A stretch of 64,000 nucleotides of DNA from Collinsella aerofaciens (GCA_030826265.1 JAPJOH010000002.1:70048-134047), one strand, 5' to 3'; shown: positions 44,886-54,422, counted from the first letter of the stretch. Numbers and translations are program-made. Notes: a model not told the origin generated them from the sequence alone.

Positions 44886-46334
44886 ATGGCTGAAAAATAC
44901 GACGATCTGGCCAGATCCATACTCGAGAACGTAGGCGGCGCCGAGAACGTCGCCAGCGTCGCGCACTGCATCACGCGCGTGCGCTTCAAGCTCAAGGACG
45001 AGTCCCGCGCCAACACTGCCAAGATCGAGGCCCTCAAGGGCGTTATCCAGGTCATCCAGGCCAACGGCCAGTACTAGGTGGTCGTGGGTAACATCGTCGA
45101 GGACGTCTACGACGCGGTCCTGGAGGCCGGCAACTTCTCGGGCGGCGCAAGCGCCGACGACGAGCCCCAGGGCGATAAGACCGTTGCCTCCGTCGTCATC
45201 GACCTCATCTCTGGCATCTTCCAGCCCATCCTGGGACCGCTTGCCGCCGCAGGCATCATGAAGGGACTGCTTGCCCTCATCACCTACTTCGTCCCGGCCT
45301 TTGCAAACGACGGCCTCTACACGCTGCTCTACACCGTGGCTGACGGCTTCTTCTACTTCCTCCCCGTCGCCCTGGCGTTCAGTGCCGCGCGCAAGTTCCG
45401 CATGAACGAGTTCACCGGCGTGGCAATCGGCGTGGCGCTCCTCTACCCGACGATGGTCGCCCTGACCTCGGGTGAGGCGCTCGGCAGCATCGACCTCGGC
45501 GTGGCCGGCACGTTCTCGTGGTACGCCACCGCCCTCGGGCTCCCCATCATCATGCCCGTGTCCGGCTACGTGAGCTCGGTGATCCCCGTCCTTCTCATGG
45601 TGTGGTTCGGCTCTATCCTTGAGCGCTGGCTCAAGAGCTGGATGCCGACTGCACTCAAGATGTTCCTCGTCCCGCTCGCCACGATGACGGTCTCCATCGT
45701 CTTGGGCTACCTCGTCATCGGCCCGGTGGCCACCCTCATCACTAACCTGCTGAGTGCGGCGTTCTCGTTCATCTTCCAGCTCCCCGTGGTTGGTTCCGTC
45801 CTGGGCAGCGCCCTGGTCGGCGGACTGTGGATGTGCCTCGTCATCTTTGGCTTCCACTGGAGCCTCATCCCCATCTCCATCATGAACCTGAACACCCTAG
45901 GCCACGACAGCGTGCTCGCCGCCACCATCGGCCACGGGTTCGCGCTCGGAGCGGTCATCTTTGCCATGTACCTCAGAAACAAGGACGAGCGCTTCCGCGG
46001 CATCGCCCTTCCCGCGATGATCTCCGCCTTCTTCTTCGGCGTCACCGAGCCGGGCATCTACGGCATCGCCCTCCCCAACAAGCGCGCGTTCGTCGTGGCA
46101 TGCCTGAGCTCCGCCGTGGGCGGCGCCATCGTGGGAATGACGGGCGCCCTCATGTACATCTCGGGCGGCCTCGGCGTCTTCAACCTGCTCAACTTCATCG
46201 ACGGGACCCCTGGTGGCGCCGGGATCTCCCACATGATCTACGCGATCATCGCCTCACTCGTCTCTGCCGTTCTGGCCTTTGTTATCGAGTTCATCACCTA
46301 CCGACCCAACGACGACGAGGAAGGCGCCCGCTAG
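44886..46334 (+). pseudogene. Beta-glucoside PTS EIIBC interrupted by an in-frame amber codon
   Basis: Residues 1-63 form most of an EIIB domain with the phosphocysteine in VAHCITRVRF (C28), ending GQY. TAG (45075-45077) then replaces the codon that in related BglP proteins is usually Gln (GQYQVV), and the frame continues for 418 codons through the rest of IIB (VVVGNIVEDVYDAV) and a full IIC with about ten membrane segments and FFFGVTEPGIYGIALP. There is no IIA domain. A single CAG-to-TAG change explains it. Options are a pseudogene, restart at the adjacent GTG 45078, suppression, or a sequencing error. AAGGAG precedes ATG 44886. Confidence 0.85.
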
Positions 46335-46470
46335 CTTGCGCCCTTTTCGACCAGCTCTATGTAATTGAGGAGCAGTTGAGGTGGGTGAGGGCCGAGGGCG
46401 ATCAAGGTGGCCGCCCTCGGTCCGGGACAACCTGCCAGAAGGCGTTTAGCTTTCTCGGGCGGTGCTGAAA

Positions 46471-46885
46471 TGAACTGCCCCCGAAACTTAGACGGGTCAA
46501 TTAGCGGCCTATGCCGCACATGGGGACTGATTCCGGAACTCCTCCGGGGTCAGTCCCTTTTGCTTAACCTGCCTCCTCTTGTTCCGGTGAACGGTGTAGG
46601 CGTCGAGGTCCCGCTTGAACTCCTCGAAGCTCCGCTACGTCCGGTTCCTGTAGAACTCGTCCTTCAGGCGCCCGGGCAGCAGCTCTGTCGCATGAGCTTG
46701 CCCTCGCACGCCGCCGGCCCCGGCCGGGTACGGGCACCCTTCGGCCTCCCGCCGGCCTTCGGCGCGCCCGTACCCCCTGTCGCAAAGCTCTGCTGCAAGA
46801 GTTCTCAGCGTGGCGTCGTGCCTGACTCTCCCGTCCATAAAGAAGCCCCTATTTCTAATGTTCAAGAAATAAGGGGGCGGTTCTA
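46471..46885 (-). mobile_element. Internally deleted IS3-family insertion sequence remnant
   Basis: Imperfect terminal inverted repeats face each other: GAACTGCCCCCGAAACTT from 46472 and GGGGGCGGTTC at 46873-46883. On the minus strand, codons ending at 46509 encode the C-terminal tail of an IS3-type transposase (SFEEFKRDLDAYTVHRNKRR, then KGLTPEEFRNQSPCAA), with a TAG at 46637-46635 in place of the usual Trp. The DDE core is missing. It is about 415 bp, far below a full element. The flanks 46335-46470 and 46886-46973 hold no gene I recognise. Confidence 0.7.
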
Positions 46886-46973
46886 TTTCGGGACGGGGAT
46901 TAAATAATCATTCGGTACAAATTTATTTTCCCCGTCCTTGAAAAATCATCGGGCGTGGTCTTGGGCAAATAGT

Positions 46974-48287
46974 CTAGTTGCGCCTAAGGTGGACGACGGT
47001 CTCGCAGTGGAAGGTTTGCGGGAACAGGTCGACTGGCGTGATCTTTACGGGGGAGAAGGTGCCTTCTTCGACAAAGCGTTTAAGATCGCGCGCCAGGGTG
47101 GCCGGGTCGCAGCTCACATAGGCGACATCGCGAGCGCTTGTGCTGGCGATGAGGTCGATGGCCTCAGGCGCTAGGCCTGCACGCGGCGGGTCGACTACTA
47201 GGACATCGGCGTCCTGGTCGGGGAACTCGCGCACCGCGTCTCCGCCAATGACGTCGACGTTATCAAGCTTGTTGATTTCCAGGTTACGGCGTAGATCGCG
47301 CACGGCGGGGCCGTAGGCCTCGACGGCAGCGACAAAGTCGCAGCGGCGGGCGAGCGGCAGGGTAAAGGTGCCGGCACCGCAGTACAGGTCCACGGCAAGC
47401 TCGTCTTCCTGCGGGTCGAGCGCTTCCATGACAAGCTCGATCAAAATCTCGGCACCCTTGGTGTTGACCTGGAAAAAAGACGGGGCAGACAAGCGCATCT
47501 GACCCTCGGCGATATTCTCGGTCCATGAGCCCTCTCCGGCGAGCATTTCGACCTTGGAGACACGGCGGGCCTTCTTTTCGCCCTTGCTCATCACGCGCAC
47601 GACGCTCGTGGGGTGTGCGGCGTCTGCCAGCACGCGGGAGACCTGCGAGCGCGGGAAGGAGCCCGTAGGCGTCCAGAGAGCGACCTCGAGCGCCTTGGTG
47701 TGGCGCGAGGCGCGAATGCCCACGCGCTCGAGGCCCAGGTCGTGGCTGCCGCTCAGATAGTTGAGCGCGCCGACGACCGATTTGAGCGCCTTCGGGAAGC
47801 GCTTATCGAACAGTGGGCACGTATCGACGGTCACGATTTTGCTGGGGTCGACACCGTGCATGCCAAGGCGCACGCGACCGTTGACGACGGTCGGTTCGAG
47901 CTCGATTTTATTGCGGTAGCCCCAGTCGTCCTTGGTGTGGCAGATGGGCTGTAGCAACTCATCGACCTGCTCAGGAGCGAACTTGCCGATGCGCTCGAGC
48001 GTGGAGCGCAGGTTTTGCTCCTTGGCGGCGAGCTGTGCCGTGCGTGAGAGATTGCCCCACGAGCAGCCGCCGCAGATGCCCACGAAGGGGCAGGGAGGCT
48101 GAATGCGATCGGGGCTTGGCTCCAGAATCTCGGTGGTGCGGGCACGCATGAACGACTTGCCGTCCTGTACGACCTCGGCCTCGACGGTGTCGCCTGCCAC
48201 GGCGCCCTGCACAAAGACGGCCTTGCCGTTGTCGGCGTGCGCCAGCCCGTCGGCGCCGTAGGTCATCGATTCTATAGTGAGCTTCAT
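46974..48287 (-). CDS. 23S rRNA (uracil-5-)-methyltransferase, RlmCD/RumA type
   Basis: A 437-residue SAM-dependent methyltransferase. It has an N-terminal TRAM-like domain, iron-sulfur cysteines CPFVGICGGCSW (C66, C72, C75) plus TCPLFDK, FFQVNTKGAE, the SAM motif VDLYCGAGTFTLPLA and the catalytic VSCDPATLARDL. ATG 48287 fits the usual MKLTIE start with AGGAAT upstream; an earlier in-frame start at 48323 is less likely. Which uridine (747 or 1939) it modifies is not evident. Confidence 0.92.
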   Translation of the reverse strand: MKLTIESMTYGADGLAHADNGKAVFVQGAVAGDTVEAEVVQDGKSFMRARTTEILEPSPDRIQPPCPFVGICGGCSWGNLSRTAQLAAKEQNLRSTLERIGKFAPEQVDELLQPICHTKDDWGYRNKIELEPTVVNGRVRLGMHGVDPSKIVTVDTCPLFDKRFPKALKSVVGALNYLSGSHDLGLERVGIRASRHTKALEVALWTPTGSFPRSQVSRVLADAAHPTSVVRVMSKGEKKARRVSKVEMLAGEGSWTENIAEGQMRLSAPSFFQVNTKGAEILIELVMEALDPQEDELAVDLYCGAGTFTLPLARRCDFVAAVEAYGPAVRDLRRNLEINKLDNVDVIGGDAVREFPDQDADVLVVDPPRAGLAPEAIDLIASTSARDVAYVSCDPATLARDLKRFVEEGTFSPVKITPVDLFPQTFHCETVVHLRRN

Positions 48288-48335
48288 ATTCCTGCCTGTC
48301 ATTCGCGTTGTTGTTCGCACCATGGTAGCAGGGAA

Positions 48336-48377
48336 AAGCGCCCCGCATCCGAGGCTTTCCTCAAATGCGGGGCGCTT
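48336..48377 (-). terminator. Terminator of the polyphosphate kinase gene
   Basis: AAGCGCCCCGCAT (48336-48348) pairs with ATGCGGGGCGCTT (48365-48377); the minus strand continues TTCCC after the stem. Confidence 0.75.
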
Positions 48378-48400
48378 CTACAAACTGCTTCTACAAACGA

Positions 48401-50809
48401 CTATTTCGTCTTGCCGGTAATGAGCGTCTTAAGACCCAGGCCGATCAGGCCCAGGCCTATGCGCACGCGACCGGGGCGATGGCGCTCGATGGCCTTGGTC
48501 TTGCCGGCGGGCTTATCGCGACGGGTGCTCGTCTCGGATACGGGCTTGGTGACCTGCGGCTCGGGCTGAGGTGCAGGTGCAGGCTCGGGCTCAATGACAG
48601 TCGCCTGGACCTCTTGGACCTTGGGTGCTACTGGCTGCGGCTCGGCCTCGGGGGCAGGTTCCGCCTCAATGGCGGGCTCGGGCGCGGCCTCGGCGTTGCG
48701 ATAGGCACGCTCCAGTAGAGCTTCCTGCGAGTTGAAGGGTTTCTCACCCTCTGCACGCTCTACGGGGACCCAGGTGCCGTCGCTCGTGAGGCTGCGGGCC
48801 TTCACGTTGTCGCGCAGCTGCATGCCCATGTACTCGTGCACCAGGGCACGGCAGGTGGGGTCGAGCACGGGGAAGGCGATCTCCACGCGGTGTTCGGTGT
48901 TGCGCGTCATCATGTCTGCCGAGCTCAGGTAGATCATGTCCGAGTCCACGCCAAAGGCATAGACGCGCGCATGCTCCAGAAAGCGTCCGACGATGGAGCG
49001 AACGTGCACGTTCTCGGTCTTGCCGGCAACACCCGGCTTGAGGCACGAGATGCCGCGGATGATCATGTCCACGCGCACGCCGGCACACGATGCCTCGGCA
49101 ATCTTGTCGATGACCTCGCGGTCGGTAAGCGAGTTGAGCTTAAAGAACACACGGGCGGGCTCGCCAGCGAGGGCGCGCTGGATCTCGCGATCCAGGCCGC
49201 GCATGATGAGCGGCTTGAGGCCCACGGGCGCCACGCCCAGGAAGCGGTAATCGCCGCGCAAGTTGCCCAGCGACAGGTTGCGGAAGAACAAGTTGGCGTC
49301 CTCGCCGATACCGGGATGGGCGGTCATGAGCATAAAGTCACTGTAGAGCTTGGCCGTCTTCTCGTTAAAGTTGCCGGTGCCCAAAAGCGTCAGACGGGTA
49401 AGCGCCATGCCCTCGCGATAGGTGAGCTGGCAGATCTTGGAGTGGCACTTAAAGCCCTCGGAGCCGTAGATAACGGTGCAGCCGGCCTCTTCCAGACGCT
49501 CGGCCCACTCGATGTTGTTCTGCTCGTCAAAGCGGGCGCGGAGCTCCATGAGTACCGTGACCTCTTTGCCGTTTTCGGCAGCATCGATGAGCGACTCGCA
49601 CAGGCGGCTCTGTTTGGCCACGCGGTAGAGCGTGATGCGCAGCGAGATGCACTCGGGGTCGTAGGCTGCTTCGTGCACCAGGTCCAAGAACGGGTTCATG
49701 GCCTCGTAAGGGTAAAAGAGCAGCTTGTCGTGCTGCAACACCTGCTCGCGGATGGAGCGGGCCATATCGATGGTGGGGTTGGGCTGCGGCTTAAACGGCG
49801 TAAAGAGCAGCTCGTTGCGTAGGTGTTCGGGAATCTTGCCCTCAATGCCAAAGACGTAGCCCAGGTCAAGGGGGATATCGCAGGTAAACACCGAGCGACG
49901 CGAGAGCTCGAGCGCTTTGCGGATGGTCTTGAGCGTTGGCTTCTCGAGTGAGCCCGATACGGCGAGCACCACCGGCTGCAGGCGCAGACGCTTCTTGAGG
50001 ATGCGCTTCATGTGCTGGCGGTAGTCCTCTTCCTCTTCGACGCCCTCGCCGTCCGGGTCGATATCGGCGTTGCGGGTGACTCGGATGAGCGCGCGGTCGA
50101 GTGGCTTGTAGGAGCCAAAGCAACTGTCCAGGCAGGCGAGGATGACGTCCTCGAGCAAGATGTAGGAGTAGGTGCCGGTGGGCGAGGGGATCTCGACCAC
50201 GCGGTTCATCGAGGCGGGAATCTCGATAAGGCCCAGCAGGCTCTCCTCGTCAGTGACGCCGTCTAGGCCGCAAGCCAGATAGAGCGCGCCGTTGCGCAGG
50301 TTGGGGAAGGGGTGGCGCGGGTCAATGACCAATGGTGAGATAACCGGCGACACGTAGGCCTGGAAGTAGCGGGTTACAAAGGTGCGCTCCTCGGGCGTAA
50401 GCGAATCGATGCGGGCGCGGTGAACGCCCAGAGTGTCGAGCTTGCCCTCGATGCTCTTAAAGATGGACTCCCAGCGGGTAAGGAGCCCGGGCAGCTCGGC
50501 CATGACAGCATCGACCTGTTCGGAGGCGGTCATATTGCTCTTGTTGTCGACAGGCTGTTTTTTGAGCTCTGCCAGATCGGACAGGCCGCCCACGCGCACC
50601 ATGAGAAACTCGTCGAGGTTAGACTCGAAAATCGACACGAACTTTAGACGCTCGAACAGCGGAACGGTCTCATCGAAGGCTTCGTCAAGCACGCGGTTGT
50701 TAAAGCGCAGCCAGCTAAGCTCTCGGTTTTGCGTGTACGAGAAGTCGCGCGGCGGCTTGCGCAGCTTTGCAGCGGCTTGCTTCTTTTCGATTTTGCTCGA
50801 CATATGCAT
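48401..50809 (-). CDS. ppk: Polyphosphate kinase with C-terminal extension
   Basis: An 802-residue PPK1 that polymerises phosphate from ATP. It has the N-terminal NRELSWLRFNNRVLDEAFDE, KFVSIFESNLDEFLMVRV, LRITLYRVAKQSRLCESLID, the phosphohistidine motif GFKCHSKICQLTY, LGTGNFNEKTAKLYSDF and MMTRNTEHRVEIAFPV. PPK1 is normally about 690-720 residues. Here a Pro/Glu/Ala-rich tail (about 705-770) leads to a basic segment and a terminal amphipathic, glycine-rich helix VRIGLGLIGLGLKTLITGK, possibly a membrane or protein anchor. Two in-frame ATGs (50809, 50803) are possible starts. Confidence 0.95.
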   Translation of the reverse strand: MHMSSKIEKKQAAAKLRKPPRDFSYTQNRELSWLRFNNRVLDEAFDETVPLFERLKFVSIFESNLDEFLMVRVGGLSDLAELKKQPVDNKSNMTASEQVDAVMAELPGLLTRWESIFKSIEGKLDTLGVHRARIDSLTPEERTFVTRYFQAYVSPVISPLVIDPRHPFPNLRNGALYLACGLDGVTDEESLLGLIEIPASMNRVVEIPSPTGTYSYILLEDVILACLDSCFGSYKPLDRALIRVTRNADIDPDGEGVEEEEDYRQHMKRILKKRLRLQPVVLAVSGSLEKPTLKTIRKALELSRRSVFTCDIPLDLGYVFGIEGKIPEHLRNELLFTPFKPQPNPTIDMARSIREQVLQHDKLLFYPYEAMNPFLDLVHEAAYDPECISLRITLYRVAKQSRLCESLIDAAENGKEVTVLMELRARFDEQNNIEWAERLEEAGCTVIYGSEGFKCHSKICQLTYREGMALTRLTLLGTGNFNEKTAKLYSDFMLMTAHPGIGEDANLFFRNLSLGNLRGDYRFLGVAPVGLKPLIMRGLDREIQRALAGEPARVFFKLNSLTDREVIDKIAEASCAGVRVDMIIRGISCLKPGVAGKTENVHVRSIVGRFLEHARVYAFGVDSDMIYLSSADMMTRNTEHRVEIAFPVLDPTCRALVHEYMGMQLRDNVKARSLTSDGTWVPVERAEGEKPFNSQEALLERAYRNAEAAPEPAIEAEPAPEAEPQPVAPKVQEVQATVIEPEPAPAPQPEPQVTKPVSETSTRRDKPAGKTKAIERHRPGRVRIGLGLIGLGLKTLITGKTK

Positions 50810-50897
50810 CTGTCCGTTCAGTCCCCGTAGAGGACGGTAGCCTAACTCTAAATCACTATTGTCTCAATTTAGTCGACCGCTGGCACGGACGTATCGC

Positions 50898-51278
50898 GTG
50901 AACGGTATCTTTACCTACTTCTTACGCTGACAAGTCATAGGACTGACGCCCCGCTCGTCTGCAAGCGGTCTATATCCTCACTCAACTGATGCGTAAGTAT
51001 GAATAAGAATGATAGATAGCTGAATATCATCGAATACAGGCAGAAACGTAAACTAGCGTCATTTATATACATAAAACCGATTTAGCTATGCAATTCTGAA
51101 TCAAAAGTTTAGAGACGCAATCGCAAATGGTTTTTAAGAAAAAAGAGCATTTACCTTTGAAAAGCTACTTTAGAACGCTGAAGTGCATTATGGGGGAATC
51201 ATATGCGATATACCGTTCATCGCACTTTGTTGACCGTTCGGGGGCGAGGTGGAATTGCGGGTGGAATTTGGATATAAC
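50898..51278 (+). promoter_or_regulatory. Control region of arcA copy 1
   Basis: The 550-bp AT-rich gap has no gene. It holds GTGAACGGTAT (50898-50908), an ARG-box-like TATGAATAAGAATGATAG (50998-51015), and two ACCGTTC repeats 22 bp apart (ATACCGTTCAT at 51210-51220 and GACCGTTCGGG at 51232-51242) just upstream of a promoter whose -10 is TATAAC (51273-51278). A short GGCC-GAAA-GGCC hairpin lies in the leader. The order is repeated before copy 2. Confidence 0.6.
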
Positions 51279-51333
51279 TAGTGCTGTCAGCAAGCAGCGT
51301 CCGCTATGGAAGGGCGCTGAGAGATTCGGCCGA

Positions 51334-52602
51334 AAGGCCCGAAAGAAAGGTAGGAGGCCATGACGAAAGGTCTGCACGTGCCTTCCGAGATCGGCAAGCT
51401 CAGGAAGGTCTGCCTGCACCGTCCCGGCGACGAGCTCCTCAACCTGCCGCCCGACGAGCTCGAGCGACTCCTGTTCGACGACGTCCCGTTCCTGGAGGTC
51501 GCGCAGCAGGAGCACGACACCTTCGCCCAGATCCTGAGGGACCAGGGCGTGGAGGTCCTCTATCTCGAGAACCTCGTCGCCGAGGTGTTCGACCAGGTCC
51601 CCGGCGCCCGCGCCGAGTTCACCGACCAGTACATCGCCGAGGCAGGCATCCGCGGCCAGCACATGCCGCAGATCGTCCGCGAGAAGCTGGACTCCATCGA
51701 GGACAACCTCGAGTTCGTCAAGAAGACCATGGCCGGCATGACCAAGGCCGAGATCGACATGCCCCTCACGGCGTCCACGACCCTCGACTCCCTGGTCAAC
51801 TCCGAGTCCGAGTCCGACCTGATCATCGACCCGATGCCCAACCTCTACTTCACCCGCGACCCGTTCGCGGTCGTCGGCGAGGGCGTCAACCTCAACCGCA
51901 TGTACTCGGTCACCCGCAACCGCGAGACCCTGTACGGCAAGTACGTCTTCAAGTACCACCCCGACTACAAGGACGTCTCGCTGTACTTCCGCCGCGACTG
52001 CCAGTTCCACACCGAGGGCGGCGACGTGCTGAACATCAACGAGAAGACCCTCGCCGTCGGCATCTCCCAGCGCACCCAGGCCGCCGCGATCGACGTCATG
52101 GCCCAGAACATCTTCTGGAACTCCGACTCCAAGGTCGAGCGCATCCTGGCCTTCGACATCCCGGTCTCGCGCGCCTTCATGCACCTCGACACGGTCTTCA
52201 CCCAGATCGACGTCGATAAGTTCACGATCCACCCCGCCATCATGGGCACCCTGCGCGTCTACGAGCTGACCGCCGGCAAGAACCCGGGCGACGTGAACAT
52301 CCGCCTGATCGAGGACACCCTCGAGCACGTCCTGGAGGACGCCACCGGCGTCGACCAGGTCAAGCTGATCCCCTGCGGCGGCGGCGACCCGATCGCGGCC
52401 TCCCGCGAGCAGTGGAACGACGGCTCCAACACCCTGTGCGTCGAGCCCGGCAAGATCTGCGTCTACGCCCGCAACACCGTCACCAACGACGTGCTGTACA
52501 AGGAGGGCCTGGACCTTCTCGTCGTGCCCTCCGCCGAGCTCTCCCGCGGCCGCGGCGGCCCGCGCTGCATGAGCATGCCCTTCTGGCGCGAGGACCTCTA
52601 AG
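51334..52602 (+). repeat. 1,269-bp exact direct repeat, copy 1
   Basis: From 26 bp before the start codon to one base past the stop, this stretch appears identical base for base to 54423-55691. Identity includes synonymous positions, while upstream control sequences differ at many sites and downstream sequence is unrelated. This points to recent duplication with gene conversion. Confidence 0.9.
51360..52601 (+). CDS. arcA: Arginine deiminase, copy 1
   Basis: A 413-residue enzyme converting arginine to citrulline and ammonia. The motifs are complete: LHRPGDELLNL, LLFDDVPFLEVAQQEH, the guanidino-binding NLYFTRDPFAVVG, FHTEGGDVLNI with catalytic Glu/His residues, and the nucleophile Cys403 in GGPRCMSMPFWRED. 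GGTAGGAGGCC precedes ATG 51360. It is the sole gene before a terminator, followed by an aminotransferase, and is identical in protein to copy 2. Nearly every codon ends in C or G, more extreme than most neighbours, consistent with high expression. Confidence 0.97.
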   Translation: MTKGLHVPSEIGKLRKVCLHRPGDELLNLPPDELERLLFDDVPFLEVAQQEHDTFAQILRDQGVEVLYLENLVAEVFDQVPGARAEFTDQYIAEAGIRGQHMPQIVREKLDSIEDNLEFVKKTMAGMTKAEIDMPLTASTTLDSLVNSESESDLIIDPMPNLYFTRDPFAVVGEGVNLNRMYSVTRNRETLYGKYVFKYHPDYKDVSLYFRRDCQFHTEGGDVLNINEKTLAVGISQRTQAAAIDVMAQNIFWNSDSKVERILAFDIPVSRAFMHLDTVFTQIDVDKFTIHPAIMGTLRVYELTAGKNPGDVNIRLIEDTLEHVLEDATGVDQVKLIPCGGGDPIAASREQWNDGSNTLCVEPGKICVYARNTVTNDVLYKEGLDLLVVPSAELSRGRGGPRCMSMPFWREDL

Positions 52603-52661
52603 GTCTTCAAGGACCCGTACAGGTCATAATACATACATCTAGCTGCCATTAGATGTCTCCC

Positions 52662-52695
52662 ATTGGGGCGGTGCGGGTTTTCGCACCGCCCCAAT
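52662..52695 (+). terminator. Terminator of arcA copy 1
   Basis: A perfect 14-bp stem ATTGGGGCGGTGCG (52662-52675)/CGCACCGCCCCAAT (52682-52695) with loop GGTTTT. Confidence 0.85.
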
Positions 52696-52750
52696 CTTGT
52701 ATGAGGAACGTCAACACGATTGGATGACTGCTTTTGTAAGGAGCTTGGCC

Positions 52751-53875
52751 ATGGACATCAAGACGATTGGCGTTGAGGAATGGCTCAACGTTTGGGAGAA
52801 GAGTGCCACGTGGGACATCGCCCAGTCGACGATCTCGTCGCTCACCATGGGCGAGCTGCGCGCGCTCGATGAGCAGGACGGCGCCACGTTCTACGAGCGC
52901 CTGGACCGCGAGAAGATGAACTACGGCTGGATCGAGGGCTCGCCGGAGTTTAAGGCCGAGGTTGCCAAGCTGTATCGTCGCGAGGTCAATCCCGATCACA
53001 TTCTGCAGACCAATGGCTGCACGGGCGCTAACCTCAACGCCATCATGGCTGTGGTCGAGCCCGGCGACCATGTTATCGCCGAGTGGCCCACCTACGCGCC
53101 GCTCTACGAGATTCCGCGCACGCTGGGCGCCGAGGTCGAGTATTGGGAGCTTCGCGAGGAACTCGGCTGGAAGCCCGATATCGAGGAACTCAAGCGCTTG
53201 GTCCGTCCCAATACCAGGCTCATCTGCATCAACAACGCATCGAACCCCATCGGTACGGTGCTTGATGCCGATACGCTCGGACAGATTGCCGAGATCGCCC
53301 GCTCGGTGGGCGCCTATGTGCTGTGCGACGAGGTGTACTTGCCCCTCGAGAACACCGAGTCCTTCATGTCGATGGTCGATGTGTACGAGAAAGCCATCGT
53401 CACCAACTCGGTGTCTAAGACTTACTCGACGCCTGCGGCCCGCGCGGGCTGGGTCGTGGCCGACGAAGAGGTGTCCAACCGCATCCGTACCTATCGCGAT
53501 TACACCATGATCTGCGGCGGCGTGTTCAACGATGCCCTGGCGACCTATGTGCTTGAGCACAAGGACAAGATCCTCGAGCGCAATCGCAAGATCGTGTTTG
53601 GCAACTGCGATATCGCGCAGGCTTGGATCGATACGCAGCACCGCGTTTCCTGGACGGCGCCGCAGGGCGTGTCTACCTCGTTTATCCAGCTGGATATTCC
53701 CGAGGACGACGAGGAGTTCTGCAAGCGCCTGCTGTCCGAGAGGGGAGTGCTGCTGGTACCCGGCAGCCGCTTTGAGCTTCCCTGTGGCGCACGCCTGGGC
53801 TACTGTGCGAGCGAGGACGTTCTGCGCGAGGGCCTGAGGCTTTTGGGCGAGGCGCTGGCGGAGTTTGATCGCTAG
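52751..53875 (+). CDS. Class I/II PLP-dependent aminotransferase
   Basis: A 374-residue fold-type I enzyme. The PLP lysine is K223 in TNSVSKTYSTPAARAGW; supporting residues are N162 in NNASNPIGTV, D193 and Y196 in CDEVYLPLE, and the YGWIEGSPEFKAEVAKLY N-terminal segment. AAGGAG lies 7 nt before ATG 52751. It lies between the two arginine deiminase genes and might use an arginine-pathway amino acid, but family membership alone does not show the substrate. Capreomycidine-synthase-like proteins belong to the same broad group. Confidence 0.88.
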   Translation: MDIKTIGVEEWLNVWEKSATWDIAQSTISSLTMGELRALDEQDGATFYERLDREKMNYGWIEGSPEFKAEVAKLYRREVNPDHILQTNGCTGANLNAIMAVVEPGDHVIAEWPTYAPLYEIPRTLGAEVEYWELREELGWKPDIEELKRLVRPNTRLICINNASNPIGTVLDADTLGQIAEIARSVGAYVLCDEVYLPLENTESFMSMVDVYEKAIVTNSVSKTYSTPAARAGWVVADEEVSNRIRTYRDYTMICGGVFNDALATYVLEHKDKILERNRKIVFGNCDIAQAWIDTQHRVSWTAPQGVSTSFIQLDIPEDDEEFCKRLLSERGVLLVPGSRFELPCGARLGYCASEDVLREGLRLLGEALAEFDR

Positions 53876-53924
53876 GATTCCGATGATCTTCGAGGGCGTT
53901 ATCTAAATTGGCCGAAGATAATCG

Positions 53925-53963
53925 AAAACGGACCCGTTTCCCTAGTGAAGCGGGTCCGTTTTT
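53925..53963 (+). terminator. Terminator of the aminotransferase gene
   Basis: AACGGACCCG (53927-53936) pairs with CGGGTCCGTT (53951-53960), with A-run before and TTT after. Confidence 0.85.
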
Positions 53964-54041
53964 CTATACCGAGAAGTCAAGTTGTTACAAATGGGGCCGT
54001 AAAGCGAGCCGGTATCCGCTGGGCCTTATACTGAGTTTCCG

Positions 54042-54366
54042 GTGAACGGTATCAAGCGTCTGGTAAACGGTAATTTATTTACCAGAAATGAATAGGACAA
54101 ACTTTTTTTTGAATAAAAATGAAAATGGTTGAGACGCGGTATGAACCGCTAATTCTATTCATAGCTTTAGTGGAAATATGCAATTTGAGGATGGTTTAAC
54201 AAAGTTAAGTTCCATTTGATTTTAGGATTGAAAACGCGTTTAAGCACGTAAATACGCTTTATTAAGATGAAGTGTGCCATGCGTGAAGTATATGTGTATG
54301 CCGTTCACCCCCTATAAAAAACCGTTCGGGGGCAAGGTGGAATTGCAGGTGGTTTTTGGATATAAC
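54042..54366 (+). promoter_or_regulatory. Control region of arcA copy 2
   Basis: An AT-rich gap with no gene. It holds GTGAACGGTAT (54042-54052) and a nearby TAAACGGTAAT, ARG-box-like TTGAATAAAAATGAAAAT (54109-54126) and CTAATTCTATTCATAG (54149-54164, inverted), then ATGCCGTTCAC (54298-54308) and AACCGTTCGGG (54320-54330) again 22 bp apart, before a -10 TATAAC (54361-54366). GTGGAATTGC and GGATATAACTAG around the promoter are shared with copy 1. Confidence 0.6.
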
Positions 54367-54422
54367 TAGAGCTGTCAGCAAGCAGCGTCCCATACGGAGG
54401 GGCGCTGATACATTCGGCCAGT

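Noticed and set aside
46635..46865. 76-codon minus-strand frame as an independent gene
   Set aside because: It is part of the decayed IS3-type element and ends at a nonsense codon inside the transposase tail.
51127..51363. 78-codon frame upstream of the first arcA
   Set aside because: It spans the arcA promoter and leader and has no recognisable features; the matching region before copy 2 does not keep the frame.
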